Assembly: GCA_963847595.1 (NCBI GenBank)
Contig: CAWKAJ010000001.1
Coordinates: 372,001-436,000, forward strand
Reading direction: 5' to 3'
DNA length: 64,000 nucleotides
From: JACWAE01 sp963847595
Lineage (GTDB): Bacteria; Chloroflexota; Dehalococcoidia; SZUA-161
Shown here: positions 42,029-50,232 of the stretch, piece by piece
Position numbering within the stretch: the stretch's first letter is position 1
Layout: every line of letters begins with the position of its first letter
Translations under genes and position numbers: made by a program
The notes under the pieces: generated by a model
Database searches by the model: none
What the model saw: the letters and a program-made list of their open reading frames with translations, nothing else
What the model was told of the DNA's origin: nothing

Positions 42029-42757
42029 ATGCAGAAGCCAACAGTTACTAAAGAAACTCAATCCTTGCGAGAGCTAATGGAGGCTCTGAGAACAAAGAAA
42101 GGACGTATCCAAGAGGGTGTGTTCTCTTGGGCTGGTAGCAATATCGCTCGTTACCCATGGCGTCGTGTCGGGAGTACTCCTTATGAAGTCCTTATTGGTG
42201 AAATATTGATAGAAAAGACCACATATTCTGTCGCTACTCGTCTATATGGTAGTTTCCTTCGCCATTTTCCCTCCTTTAGCGCATTAGCCGAAGCAAATGA
42301 AGACGAGTTAGCAAGAGCCCTTGACTTCTCCTACCTCAAACGTCATGGGACTTTCATTAAGTCAGTAATCCAAGACCTTCTGAAGAAGGGGATAGCAGGG
42401 GTGCCAAAGGATTCCTACGCACTCCAAGCTCTGGGCCTTCAGGCCCATAACATCAATGCCATCATGTGCTTCGGTTATGGCCTTCATTTGGCAGTCATTG
42501 ATTCGAACGTATCGAGAATGCTATCTCGGATCTTCCGCAATAACATTCCTTCCCAGCCATCACGAGGGCTTTTCCAGGCTATCGGTGAGGCATTGTTGCC
42601 TGATTTCAACACCGCTCAATATAACACTAGCCTTTTGGACTTGGCAGAGCAAATATGCAGGTTCGCCCGGCCTCTATGTGTGCAATGCTCAGTGCCTGAC
42701 GTGTGTGACCATGCTAGTGCCAATGTTGACATCCCATCTATTGATAGTAAGAGTTAA
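42029..42757 (+). CDS. HhH-GPD DNA glycosylase, MutY/Nth type with Fe-S cluster
   Basis: A 242-residue base-excision glycosylase. The N-terminus RYPWRRVGSTPYEVLIGEIL matches MutY/Nth; the HhH region is around LGLQAHNINAIMCFGYG followed by VIDSNVSRMLSRIF with the catalytic Asp. The C-terminal Cys set CRFARPLCVQCSVPDVC is C-x6-C-x2-C-x5-C, the Fe-S loop. Shorter than full MutY, so without its NUDIX-like C-terminal domain; TDG-like mismatch enzymes of this build often accompany cytosine methylases. Exact substrate cannot be told. Confidence 0.85.
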   Translation: MQKPTVTKETQSLRELMEALRTKKGRIQEGVFSWAGSNIARYPWRRVGSTPYEVLIGEILIEKTTYSVATRLYGSFLRHFPSFSALAEANEDELARALDFSYLKRHGTFIKSVIQDLLKKGIAGVPKDSYALQALGLQAHNINAIMCFGYGLHLAVIDSNVSRMLSRIFRNNIPSQPSRGLFQAIGEALLPDFNTAQYNTSLLDLAEQICRFARPLCVQCSVPDVCDHASANVDIPSIDSKS

Positions 42758-42854
42758 TTCGAGACACTTTGTTCAAGCTCCGGTATTACGATGCCAGCCA
42801 CCTCTCAGAACAGCCTGAAGCAGTACCAGTGCCGCTGAGGTAGCTAGTGGCCTG

Positions 42855-42892
42855 TGCGTGTAGAATGCAATTATACAATTAGAATTGAGAGT
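42855..42892 (+). repeat. 38-bp repeat also found at 1935-1972
   Basis: 35 of 38 bases identical to 1935-1972 (both contain AGAATGCAATTA and GAATTGAGAGT). The other copy lies in the open frame just after the methyltransferase. Confidence 0.65.
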
Positions 42893-42950
42893 AAAGTTGA
42901 TGGGGAATCCTCAGAAATGGTCAGCGCACGTCAACTCAGTTGCTTTCCAT

Positions 42951-42973
42951 GACAGCATGAAGCACTACGGGGC
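42951..42973 (+). repeat. 23-bp dispersed repeat, copy 2
   Basis: GACAGCATGAAGCACTAC-type repeat with one or two changes, in a 440-bp gap (42758-43198) that otherwise shows no gene. Confidence 0.6.
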
Positions 42974-43198
42974 GGTGGTGGTATAAATGCAGATAATGCT
43001 GTCAATGCTCACAGGAAGTCTCATCCACTTGATAATCTTGCAGTAAAGTAGAACAGCAAGAAGCTCCGCAGGTTTCATCGCCAGAACCGTCTTCCAGCTT
43101 CCCAAAACAGACTGGTCTTGCTTCTATGTCAGGTACTGGCTCGCTGTTGCTGTAATGCCCACGGTCGCCATATTGTCCGCTGTACTACAAGACAATAC

Positions 43199-43432
43199 TC
43201 AAGACAAGATGACAATTAAGGCTATCAACAAAAATACCAAGTCTATGCAGCCAAGGACCAGTCCGGCTACAGCCATACCATGCCCCTGCATCTTACCCTC
43301 CCCAGTCCTGCCCACGCCCAGAGCACCGCAGATAATCGCAGGGATTGAAAGCGGGACCATAAGCAATCCCAGGATTCCAAGCACAAGAGCAGCGATAGCC
43401 AAGCCAGATGTACCAACTTTTTTTGCCTCCAT
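43199..43432 (-). CDS. DUF4190-like small membrane protein
   Basis: A 77-residue protein with two membrane segments (GLAIAALVLGILGLLMVPLS and GMAVAGLVLGCIDLVFLLIA) separated by a GRTGEGKMQGH loop. The repeated G-x-A-x-x-x-L-V-L-G pattern is typical of DUF4190. ATG 43432 is used because AAGGAGGCAC precedes it; a TTG start upstream is possible. The shared-motif promoter at 43566-43594 faces it. Function unknown. Confidence 0.7.
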   Translation of the reverse strand: MEAKKVGTSGLAIAALVLGILGLLMVPLSIPAIICGALGVGRTGEGKMQGHGMAVAGLVLGCIDLVFLLIALIVILS

Positions 43433-43558
43433 CTGTGCCTCCTTATCTCCCACGCTCACGGCCACTACTCCTGCGTCCACAAACTTAGAACCCAATTACT
43501 TTCGCAATAAACCTCTGATTGAATCGGTCAGAATGAACCCTGCAACAAGGTGACGAAC

Positions 43559-43594
43559 CTGGGATATTCTACTGCGATTTCTATAATGTCGCAA
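43559..43594. promoter_or_regulatory. shared-motif bidirectional promoter
   Basis: Minus strand TTGCGA (43594-43589), 17 bp, TAGAAT (43571-43566), toward the membrane protein. Plus strand CTGGGA (43559-43564), 17 bp, TATAAT (43582-43587). Fifth copy of the motif family. Confidence 0.6.
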
Positions 43595-43621
43595 GCAGGC
43601 TCGCTAACCCTCACCTTTGAG

Positions 43622-43641
43622 GACGGCATGAAGCACTACAG
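43622..43641 (+). repeat. dispersed repeat, copy 3
   Basis: GACGGCATGAAGCACTACAG, one change from the 4987 copy. The 60 bp before it also resemble the region before 4987. Confidence 0.6.
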
Positions 43642-43662
43642 TCCAGCGCTTTCATGCAATCC

Positions 43663-43691
43663 TTGACGTCACACCATACCAAAGATAGAAT
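43663..43691 (+). promoter_or_regulatory. sigma70-type promoter of fdhD
   Basis: TTGACG (43663-43668), 17 bp, TAGAAT (43686-43691), 41 bp before the fdhD ATG. Confidence 0.65.
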
Positions 43692-43732
43692 GGCGAGAGA
43701 GTGTCTGATTGCAGTGAGTTAAAGAGGGTTAT

Positions 43733-44518
43733 ATGGCGAACGACGAGCCATCGATACAGGGCGCTGCGCCTGATATAAAATATAGCTCCTTCTCTTCGGG
43801 GAAATGGACCAGCGCGTCAACCGCTGTGCCCATGGAGATGGCCCTAACTATCTACATAGATGGCACGGAATTGGTGACCATTCTCTGCACCCCGACCAAG
43901 CTGAATTGTCTCGTCCTGGGGTTCCTCTACTCGGAGGGCATAATCTCAGACATGAGCGATGTGGCAAGCATGCGGGTATGCGAGGAGGACTCACTGGCCG
44001 ATGTCAAGCTGAGCAAGCCCGGATATACGCCACCGGTACGGCGCACCCTCGCTTCCGGCTGCGGAGGAGGGGTCAGCTTCGCCACTGAGATGCAAAAGGT
44101 AGAGTCTCAACTGACGGTTAAGCCCGAGGAAGTATTCTCCTTGATGAAACAGTTGAATGAGAAAGCGGAGCTATACCGATTTTCCGGGGGCGTACATACC
44201 TCCGCGCTCTGCAATAACACCAATGTGCTGGTGGCCGCTGAAGATATAGGGAGGCACAATACCCTGGATAAGATTGTGGGCGAATGCCTGTTGACGAAGC
44301 TGCCGACTAATGACAAGCTGCTTCTTACTACCGGCCGCATCTCTTCGGAGATGCTGTCGAAGGCTGCAAGGATGAAAGCCCCGATAATTGTTTCCCGCAG
44401 TTCACCCACAGACCGTTCGATTTCACTGGCCCAGAAACTGGGCATCACGCTGATTGGTTACGTGCGCGGCAACCGCTTGTCCGTTTACTCCCACGAAGAG
44501 AGATTGCTGCCGTCATAG
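43733..44518 (+). CDS. fdhD: formate dehydrogenase sulfurtransferase FdhD
   Basis: A 261-residue FdhD. It binds the Mo/W-bis-MGD cofactor and adds the sulfido ligand needed by formate dehydrogenases. Seen: VPMEMALTIYIDGTELVTIL, LVLGFLYSEGII, ASGCGGGVSF with the conserved first Cys (the second Cys of the CxxC in E. coli FdhD is not present), FSGGVHTSALC, EDIGRHNTLDKIVG, TTGRISSEMLSKAARM. Ribosome site AGAGGG. It is followed at 19 bp by a TusA-like gene, which supports sulfur transfer. No formate dehydrogenase gene is in the window. Confidence 0.95.
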   Translation: MANDEPSIQGAAPDIKYSSFSSGKWTSASTAVPMEMALTIYIDGTELVTILCTPTKLNCLVLGFLYSEGIISDMSDVASMRVCEEDSLADVKLSKPGYTPPVRRTLASGCGGGVSFATEMQKVESQLTVKPEEVFSLMKQLNEKAELYRFSGGVHTSALCNNTNVLVAAEDIGRHNTLDKIVGECLLTKLPTNDKLLLTTGRISSEMLSKAARMKAPIIVSRSSPTDRSISLAQKLGITLIGYVRGNRLSVYSHEERLLPS

Positions 44519-44537
44519 AAGCAGACAAGAATTCAAA

Positions 44538-44774
44538 ATGCACACAACCGTGGATGCGAGAGGCATACCCTGTCCCAGGCCGCGCCAGATGACCATCGAA
44601 GCCATCCGCCTGGCAAAACAGGGCGAGACAATTGTTGTCCTGGTCAGCAGGGCTGCCGCCAGGGATAGCGTCATCAGGGTAGTCAAGGCGTTCCAACTAC
44701 CCTACAAATCCCAGAAAAAGACCAATTATCATGAAATCCACATCACCAGAGAGAAACTATGGCTGGAAAAGTGA
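44538..44774 (+). CDS. TusA/SirA-family sulfur carrier protein
   Basis: A 78-residue protein. HTTVDARGIPCPRPRQMTIE has the CPxP motif with the active-site Cys at the start of helix 1. TusA proteins carry sulfur as a Cys persulfide. Just behind fdhD, it could feed sulfur to FdhD for formate dehydrogenase maturation or to selenium/sulfur routes. The start at 44538 replaces a longer frame that begins in the fdhD end. ~19 bp from fdhD, same operon. Confidence 0.85.
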   Translation: MHTTVDARGIPCPRPRQMTIEAIRLAKQGETIVVLVSRAAARDSVIRVVKAFQLPYKSQKKTNYHEIHITREKLWLEK

Positions 44775-44915
44775 GATACCAATGACCGGAAGGGCTACAT
44801 CGTTCCGAAGCCAAGAAAGGATTGCCAAACCATATCCTATCCTTTATCCTATAGCTGCAAGAGGGAAGCTAACATCATTTGGGAGCCAGTAGTGTTCGAT
44901 TTCGGAGATCGATAG

Positions 44916-45725
44916 TTGCAGCATCTCTTCTCTATCTGGCAGGAGTTTTCCAAACGCCTCAAAGTGGCAAGCCGCGTGCTTCTGCTCTGCGACTACGATG
45001 GTACCCTCACGCCCATCGTAGACAGGCCAGAGCTGGCAGACCTATCCGAAAAGACAAGGCAAATGCTGCAGACTCTGGCGCGTCAAAGCCATTTCACTGT
45101 AGGCATTATCAGCGGCAGGGCGCTGGTTGACCTCAGGCAGAAGGTAGTCCTCAGCAACATAATCTATGCGGGCAATCACGGGCTGGAAATAGAGGGACCC
45201 GGCGTCAGCCTGGTCAATCCACTAGCAGAGGAGATGAGGCCGGTGTTCCGGCTGATAAATCAGGTATTGAACAGAGCACTGGCACCGATAAAGGGGGTGC
45301 GCGTCGAAGACAAAGGGCTCAGTGTCAGCGTACACTACCGCATGGTGGAAGAGGGTAAGTCTGAGGAGGTGACAAACACCTTTGAAAGAGTTATTGCCAC
45401 AGCGCGGTCTCTGGGTAAGGTCAGGATAACCTCCGGGAAAAAGGTCTACGAGGTACGGCCGGCAGTACAGTGGGACAAGGGTGAAGCCATAGCCTTGCTC
45501 ATCGAGAGGTACGGGAAAACAAAGACAAAAAAAGAACTGCTGCCTATATACCTCGGCGATGACCAGACCGACGAAGACGGGTTCAAGGTGATAGAAAAGC
45601 ACGATGGTATCTCAGTCTTTGTGGGAGAGGAGACCGGAAATTCCGCAGCGCGCTACTACCTGAGGTCGCCTGCGGAGGTAGAACAGCTTCTGGAACGGCT
45701 GGTTCAGCCTGCCCCAAACGGCTAA
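44916..45725 (+). CDS. otsB: trehalose-6-phosphate phosphatase
   Basis: A 269-residue HAD-superfamily enzyme. HAD motif I is LLLCDYDGTLTPI (both Asp). Then HFTVGIISGRALVDLRQKV, NIIYAGNHGLEIEGPG, the motif III region with Lys, and YLGDDQTDEDGFKVI as motif IV: all typical of OtsB. It makes free trehalose from the phosphate. The start is TTG 44916. Synthase (OtsA) is not in the window, so trehalose is either made elsewhere or this is a related sugar phosphatase. Confidence 0.9.
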   Translation: MQHLFSIWQEFSKRLKVASRVLLLCDYDGTLTPIVDRPELADLSEKTRQMLQTLARQSHFTVGIISGRALVDLRQKVVLSNIIYAGNHGLEIEGPGVSLVNPLAEEMRPVFRLINQVLNRALAPIKGVRVEDKGLSVSVHYRMVEEGKSEEVTNTFERVIATARSLGKVRITSGKKVYEVRPAVQWDKGEAIALLIERYGKTKTKKELLPIYLGDDQTDEDGFKVIEKHDGISVFVGEETGNSAARYYLRSPAEVEQLLERLVQPAPNG

Positions 45726-45754
45726 TTATGTGCTAAGATAGACGCGGAGGTGCG

Positions 45755-47155
45755 ATGGAAAACAAATTTCGCTCACTTCCCAGCGTGGATAAGTTGCTTT
45801 CCGATAGTAAAATCAAGCAACTCGGTGAAATATACCCTCACAACCTGCTCGTAGACCTCATCCGCCAACGTCTGGAACAAGAACGAGCTTCAATTGCCCG
45901 GGGCGCTCCGTCCTCTTCCCTCGACGAAATCGTAGAGTCGATTCGCGCTAACGCGAACGCACTGGCGTCTCCCCACCCGCGCTACCTCATAAATGCATCC
46001 GGGGTCATACTTCACACCAATCTGGGACGCGCGCCGTTGAGCAAAGAGGCAATTGCAGCCATGGAGGTAGCCTCAAAGGGCTACTGCGACCTGGAGTTCG
46101 ACCTCGATAGCGGGACCAGGGGCTCGCGCAACACTCACGTCGAACAGCTACTGTGCCAGCTAACCGGCGCTGAGGCCGCTCTGGTGGTAAACAACAATGC
46201 CTCCGCGGTGCTGTTAGGCCTTACTGCTCTGGCTAAAAAGAAGGAGGTCATCGTCTCCCGGGGCCAATCGGTGGAGATCGGCGGCGGCTTTCGCATCCCC
46301 GAAGTGATGAAACAAAGCGGGGCGAAGCTGGTCGAGGTGGGGACCACCAACTGCACTTATGCTCACGATTTCGAGCAAGCTATCAGCCCCCGCACGGCAG
46401 CTTTACTGCGTGTTCATTCCAGCAACTTCAAGATAGTAGGCTTCACCGATGTAGTCACCCTGGAGGAACTGGTAGCGCTGGGAAACAAATACAAAATTCC
46501 TGTATTCGATGACCTGGGCAGCGGCTGTCTGCTGGACACCACCCAGTTCGGACTCGACCCCGAGCCCATGGTGCAAAAGAGTATAGCCATCGGCGTGGGG
46601 CTGGCATTTTTCTCAGGTGACAAGCTTCTCGGAGGCCCTCAGGCAGGTATTATAGTAGGCAAAAAGCAACTCGTGGACAAACTCAAGAAGCACCCGCTGG
46701 CCCGGGCCGTGCGGATCGACAAGATAAGGCTGGCGGGGCTGGTAGCTACTTTGATCCCCTACCTCAAAGGTGAGGCACTGAAGACCCTCCCCGTGTGGCG
46801 CATGATAGCCATGCCGGTGGAAGATATCGAGAGGCGAGCCAAACTCTGGGCCCAGGAATCCGGCGATTTAGCCAGAGTCATTGACGGGGAGAGCATGATA
46901 GGAGGCGGCAGCCTGCCGGGAGGCACCCTGCCCACCAGGCTCGTCGCCATCGGCAAACAAAGCAAGGCAAAAGAGCAAAGTTTAGCACAAAAATTGGCGC
47001 TCAGGCTGCGGGCGCAGGAGCCCCCGGTGGTGGGGCGCATCAGTGAGAATGTCCTGCTGCTCGACCCTCGTTCCGTCCTGCCCGAAGAGGATAAGGCCAT
47101 GCTACAAGCGCTTCGCATTGCATTCGCCGATTTAAGGGCAAAAGGAAAGATTTGA
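45755..47155 (+). CDS. selA: L-seryl-tRNA(Sec) selenium transferase SelA
   Basis: A 466-residue PLP enzyme that converts seryl-tRNA(Sec) to selenocysteyl-tRNA(Sec) with selenophosphate. Features: ASGVILHTNLGRAPLS, VNNNASAVLLGLTALA, and PLP lysine in FFSGDKLLGGPQAG. Start signal GGAGGTGCG. It is followed by selB with TGATG overlap. The group selA-selB-selC is the selenocysteine insertion set; selD (selenophosphate synthetase) is not seen. Confidence 0.97.
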   Translation: MENKFRSLPSVDKLLSDSKIKQLGEIYPHNLLVDLIRQRLEQERASIARGAPSSSLDEIVESIRANANALASPHPRYLINASGVILHTNLGRAPLSKEAIAAMEVASKGYCDLEFDLDSGTRGSRNTHVEQLLCQLTGAEAALVVNNNASAVLLGLTALAKKKEVIVSRGQSVEIGGGFRIPEVMKQSGAKLVEVGTTNCTYAHDFEQAISPRTAALLRVHSSNFKIVGFTDVVTLEELVALGNKYKIPVFDDLGSGCLLDTTQFGLDPEPMVQKSIAIGVGLAFFSGDKLLGGPQAGIIVGKKQLVDKLKKHPLARAVRIDKIRLAGLVATLIPYLKGEALKTLPVWRMIAMPVEDIERRAKLWAQESGDLARVIDGESMIGGGSLPGGTLPTRLVAIGKQSKAKEQSLAQKLALRLRAQEPPVVGRISENVLLLDPRSVLPEEDKAMLQALRIAFADLRAKGKI

Positions 47156-49020
47156 TGTTTGTGCTCGGCACTGCGGGCCACGTAGACCACGGCAAGTCCG
47201 CCCTGATACAAGCCCTCACCGGTATAGACCCCGACCGTCTGCGAGAGGAAAAGGAACGGGGCATGACCATCGACCTCGGCTTCGCCTGGCTGCAACTGCC
47301 CAGCGGCCGGGAGGTTGGTATCGTCGATGTACCTGGTCATGAGCACTTTATCAAGAATATGCTGGCTGGCGTAGGGGGAATAGACCTCGCCCTGCTCGTT
47401 ATCGCCGCCAACGAAGGAGTGATGCCTCAGACCAGGGAACATCTGGCTATTCTCGACTTGCTGGGAATTAAAAAAGGCATCGTGGTCATCACCAAAAAAG
47501 ACCTCGTTGACGAAGAGTGGCTAAGCCTGGTCAAGATGGATATTGAGGAGCTAATCGCGCCAACTACACTATCGGGCTCACCCATAATCACCGCATCCGC
47601 TGTAACCAGAGAGGGCTTGCCGGAACTGCTTGCCGCCATCGACCAACTTCTGAGTTCCATGCAGCCCAAGAAGGACACAGGCAGGCCCAGGCTCCCCATT
47701 GACCGGGTCTTTACCATAGCGGGAGCAGGAACGATAGTCACCGGCACATTGCTGGACGGCTCGTTTCACGTGGGGCAGGAGGTTGAGATTGTCCCCGCCG
47801 GCTTGAAATCGCGCCTCAGGGGACTGCAAACACATAAGACGCACATAGATACCGCAACTCCCGGCAGCCGGGTCGCCGCTAACCTGGTCGGTATCGCCAC
47901 CACGCAGCTCAAGCGCGGAGATGTGTTGACAAATCCGGGCTGGCTCGCTTCTACCAGGATGTTGAACGTCAAACTTAGCCTGCTCCCATCGACCCGTCAC
48001 CCCTTACGGCACAATGCCACCGTAAGCGTTCACAGCGGCACCAGCGAGGTTATGGCTAAAATCCGCTTGCTGGAGAAAGACGAACTGAAGCCCGGCGATA
48101 CATCCTGGGCTCAACTGCTCCTGGCGGAGCCGGTGGCTGTGGTCAAAGGAGACCGCTTTGTAATCCGCTCTCCTCAGGATACCCTGGGGGGCGGCGAGAT
48201 AGTTGAGACTCACACCAAGCGGTATCGCCGCTATCGCTCTACACTCATCCAGAGCCTGGAGAGCAAGGAGAAGGGGACTGCTCGAGAGATTTTGCTAGCG
48301 ACTCTGGAGACAAACCAGCCGCAAGATACAGGGACGCTCGTTCATAACAGCGGCCTGCCACCCAGCGAGGCCATGCCCACGATAGAAGCCCTAATCAAAG
48401 AAAATGTCCTGGTGACAATCAGCACGGGAGAGCACCGCATTCTCTTCACTGCTCCCGGCTGGGATATTTTGCAGGAGAAAGTCAAAACCACGGTGCAAGA
48501 CTACCACAAGAGATTACCCACCAGGCCCGGCATGCCCCGAGGAGAGTTGGGCAACAAGCTACAGCTATCTGCTGCAGCCTACGCCCTCACCCTGCATAGA
48601 CTTCTCGATGATGGAACTCTGGTCGAGGAAGGAGCAGCCGTCCGTCTCCCCTCTCACCAGATTCAACTCAGCAGAGAGCAGCAAGCGAAGGTAGATGGCT
48701 ACCTGCAATCACTGGCTCGAAACCCCTATGCCCCACCCGGTGACATCATGCCCGAGCCGGAACTGCTTAACTTCCTTATCAAACAGCGCCGCGTGGTCAA
48801 AGTGAGCGACAATGTTGTGTTTTCTGCCTCAGCTTACGATGAAATGGTTAAGAAAATCATCGCTCACATCAAAGCTAAGGGCAAGATTACCTTAGCCGAG
48901 ACAAGGGACATGTTCAACACCAGCCGCAAGTATGCCCAGGCTCTGCTGGAACACCTCGACCAGGAGAAAGTCACCCGCCGCGTGGGAGATGAACGGGTGC
49001 TGGGGTCGGAAAGCAGATAA
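47155..49020 (+). CDS. selB: selenocysteine-specific elongation factor SelB
   Basis: A 621-residue GTPase that delivers Sec-tRNA(Sec) to UGA codons with a SECIS. G1 is GHVDHGKSALIQAL; G3 is DVPGHEHFIKNM; G4 is TKKDL. EF-Tu-like domains 2-3 follow, and the C-terminal ~250 residues hold winged helices for mRNA binding. ATG 47155 overlaps the selA stop. The end at 49020 is followed at once by a partial tRNA-Sec copy. Confidence 0.97.
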   Translation: MFVLGTAGHVDHGKSALIQALTGIDPDRLREEKERGMTIDLGFAWLQLPSGREVGIVDVPGHEHFIKNMLAGVGGIDLALLVIAANEGVMPQTREHLAILDLLGIKKGIVVITKKDLVDEEWLSLVKMDIEELIAPTTLSGSPIITASAVTREGLPELLAAIDQLLSSMQPKKDTGRPRLPIDRVFTIAGAGTIVTGTLLDGSFHVGQEVEIVPAGLKSRLRGLQTHKTHIDTATPGSRVAANLVGIATTQLKRGDVLTNPGWLASTRMLNVKLSLLPSTRHPLRHNATVSVHSGTSEVMAKIRLLEKDELKPGDTSWAQLLLAEPVAVVKGDRFVIRSPQDTLGGGEIVETHTKRYRRYRSTLIQSLESKEKGTAREILLATLETNQPQDTGTLVHNSGLPPSEAMPTIEALIKENVLVTISTGEHRILFTAPGWDILQEKVKTTVQDYHKRLPTRPGMPRGELGNKLQLSAAAYALTLHRLLDDGTLVEEGAAVRLPSHQIQLSREQQAKVDGYLQSLARNPYAPPGDIMPEPELLNFLIKQRRVVKVSDNVVFSASAYDEMVKKIIAHIKAKGKITLAETRDMFNTSRKYAQALLEHLDQEKVTRRVGDERVLGSESR

Positions 49021-49083
49021 ATGGCGGGAGCGGATGGGGGTCAAACCCACCAAAGACATTGTTAATGCCCCTCAACGGGTTTG
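49021..49083 (-). pseudogene. partial 3' copy of the tRNA-Sec gene (att-like)
   Basis: 63 bp with 62 identical to 50027-50089, the 3' half of selC including the CCA end, T-arm and long variable arm. It stops inside the anticodon stem, and what follows (CAGCCATATG) is unrelated. This is the shape of an attachment-site remnant from an element integrated at selC. Confidence 0.8.
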
Positions 49084-49417
49084 CAGCCATATGAATCGAT
49101 TCACAGTTAACCGATAAGTCGACCTCTTTGAGTTTCTCAGCAACCCCTTCGATGGTTTTTCCTTACCGCTCCTCACCAGGGAAATATAGGGTTTACTGAC
49201 TCCGAGCTCTCTTACCACATCCGTCTATGTCATTGTCCCCCTGAACTTAAATTAGTTCTATGCACTTTAGATAGGAAAGATGAAGATTTGGAGGAATAGT
49301 TAAGATACGTTAGTTGTTCATAACTTTAGTTTACATTACACTAGTACTTTGGTACTACACCAGAGTATTGATGAGAGACACAAATAAACAACCGCTTTTG
49401 GCTGAGGCCTACACAAT
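49084..49417. other. intergenic between the tRNA-Sec fragment and the gene at 49418
   Basis: 334 bp with no supported gene. It is AT-rich and shares no obvious repeat with the rest of the window. Confidence 0.4.
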
Positions 49418-49576
49418 ATGGAAGATACAATAGTTCTCTTTGAGACAATGGAGAGCTTGACACAGAATATGAAGCTTATACTGGACGCTGTTGCTTGGCT
49501 CAAGACTCAAAGACCAGAGACTGAGGTCAAGATTGTTATACTGCCGGATGGCATGAGGAGTTCGAGAGAGAATTGA
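49418..49576 (+). CDS. possible small ORF
   Basis: A 52-residue frame (MEDTIVLFETMESLTQNM...) with no clear ribosome site. It overlaps the start of the next frame by 4 bp (TTGA). It is plausible but unproven. Confidence 0.35.
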   Translation: MEDTIVLFETMESLTQNMKLILDAVAWLKTQRPETEVKIVILPDGMRSSREN

Positions 49577-49923
49577 CAGTAGCAGGCAGGTATGTCGACA
49601 AGTTCATCATGGTCCTGATAGCAGGGGCTGGCCTGCTCCAAGCCACAGACTATAGCATGACGTATTACACCCTGCACTCTAAACCCTACTTCTACGAGAT
49701 GGGGCTGGTAGGCTCTTGGGCACTTTCTCATGGCAGCATCGGCTGGTATCTTATGGGGCTATTTGACTTCCTGACGCTTCTGTTGCTGAGTGTTGTGGCT
49801 GTCTTATGGTACCGCCGATACAAAACGCCATTGTTGCCCCTGGCTGCCTTTGTCTCCCTTTATGTCTCTGAGATATACGCCGTGACCAACAATACCGTGT
49901 GGCTGATAAAGGGAAGTCCCTGA
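49573..49923 (+). CDS. hypothetical membrane protein
   Basis: A 116-residue protein with about three membrane segments (FIMVLIAGAGLLQATDYS, GLFDFLTLLLLSVVAVLWY, LPLAAFVSLYVSEIYAV). Starts TTG overlapping the stop before it, or ATG a little later. It lies inside the ~1 kb between the two tRNA-Sec copies, so may be cargo of an old integration. No family is recognised. Confidence 0.5.
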   Translation: MTVAGRYVDKFIMVLIAGAGLLQATDYSMTYYTLHSKPYFYEMGLVGSWALSHGSIGWYLMGLFDFLTLLLLSVVAVLWYRRYKTPLLPLAAFVSLYVSEIYAVTNNTVWLIKGSP

Positions 49924-49947
49924 AGATGACTGACCCCCTAGAACGAG

Positions 49948-49970
49948 TTCAGTCTTAATGTTAGACTGAA
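49948..49970. repeat. 8-bp stem hairpin
   Basis: TTCAGTCT and AGACTGAA with a 7-bp loop, 24 bp after the stop of the membrane protein. A weak terminator at best because no T-run follows. Confidence 0.45.
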
Positions 49971-50004
49971 GGATAGACCCCCTCGGCGGGATTGAATAAA
50001 ACGG

Positions 50005-50020
50005 TTAACCAATTGGTTAA
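50005..50020 (-). terminator. possible terminator after tRNA-Sec
   Basis: A 16-bp perfect palindrome TTAACCAATTGGTTAA directly downstream of the tRNA on the minus strand, followed by CCGTTTTATT. Confidence 0.5.
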
Positions 50021-50027
50021 TTTTACA

Positions 50028-50124
50028 TGGCGGGAGCGGATGGGGGTCGAACCCACCAAAGACATTGTTAATGCCCCTCAACGGGTTTGAAGCCCGCGGA
50101 GCCCACCGGGACTCAACCGCTCCC
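50028..50124 (-). tRNA. selC: tRNA-Sec (UCA), with encoded CCA
   Basis: 97 bases including CCA. The acceptor stem GGGAGCGG (50124-50117) pairs with CCGCTCCC for the 8 bp typical of tRNA-Sec. The anticodon loop CTTCAAA gives UCA, flanked by CGGG/CCCG. A long variable arm lies before the T-arm GGTTCGACCCC. It is ~1 kb downstream of selB on the opposite strand. Confidence 0.97.
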
Positions 50125-50232
50125 TTGCAAGCTTAGTATAAATCACCGTAACTCTCTGCGCAACAAATTCACACTAAACCTATTGACACCTTGCTAGCTT
50201 GCTATTATCCTCTCCCCAAGAGGTGGAATACT

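Noticed and set aside
49021..49083. a second functional tRNA gene
   Set aside because: It lacks the 5' half of the molecule, so it cannot fold into a tRNA. It is best explained as an att-like fragment.
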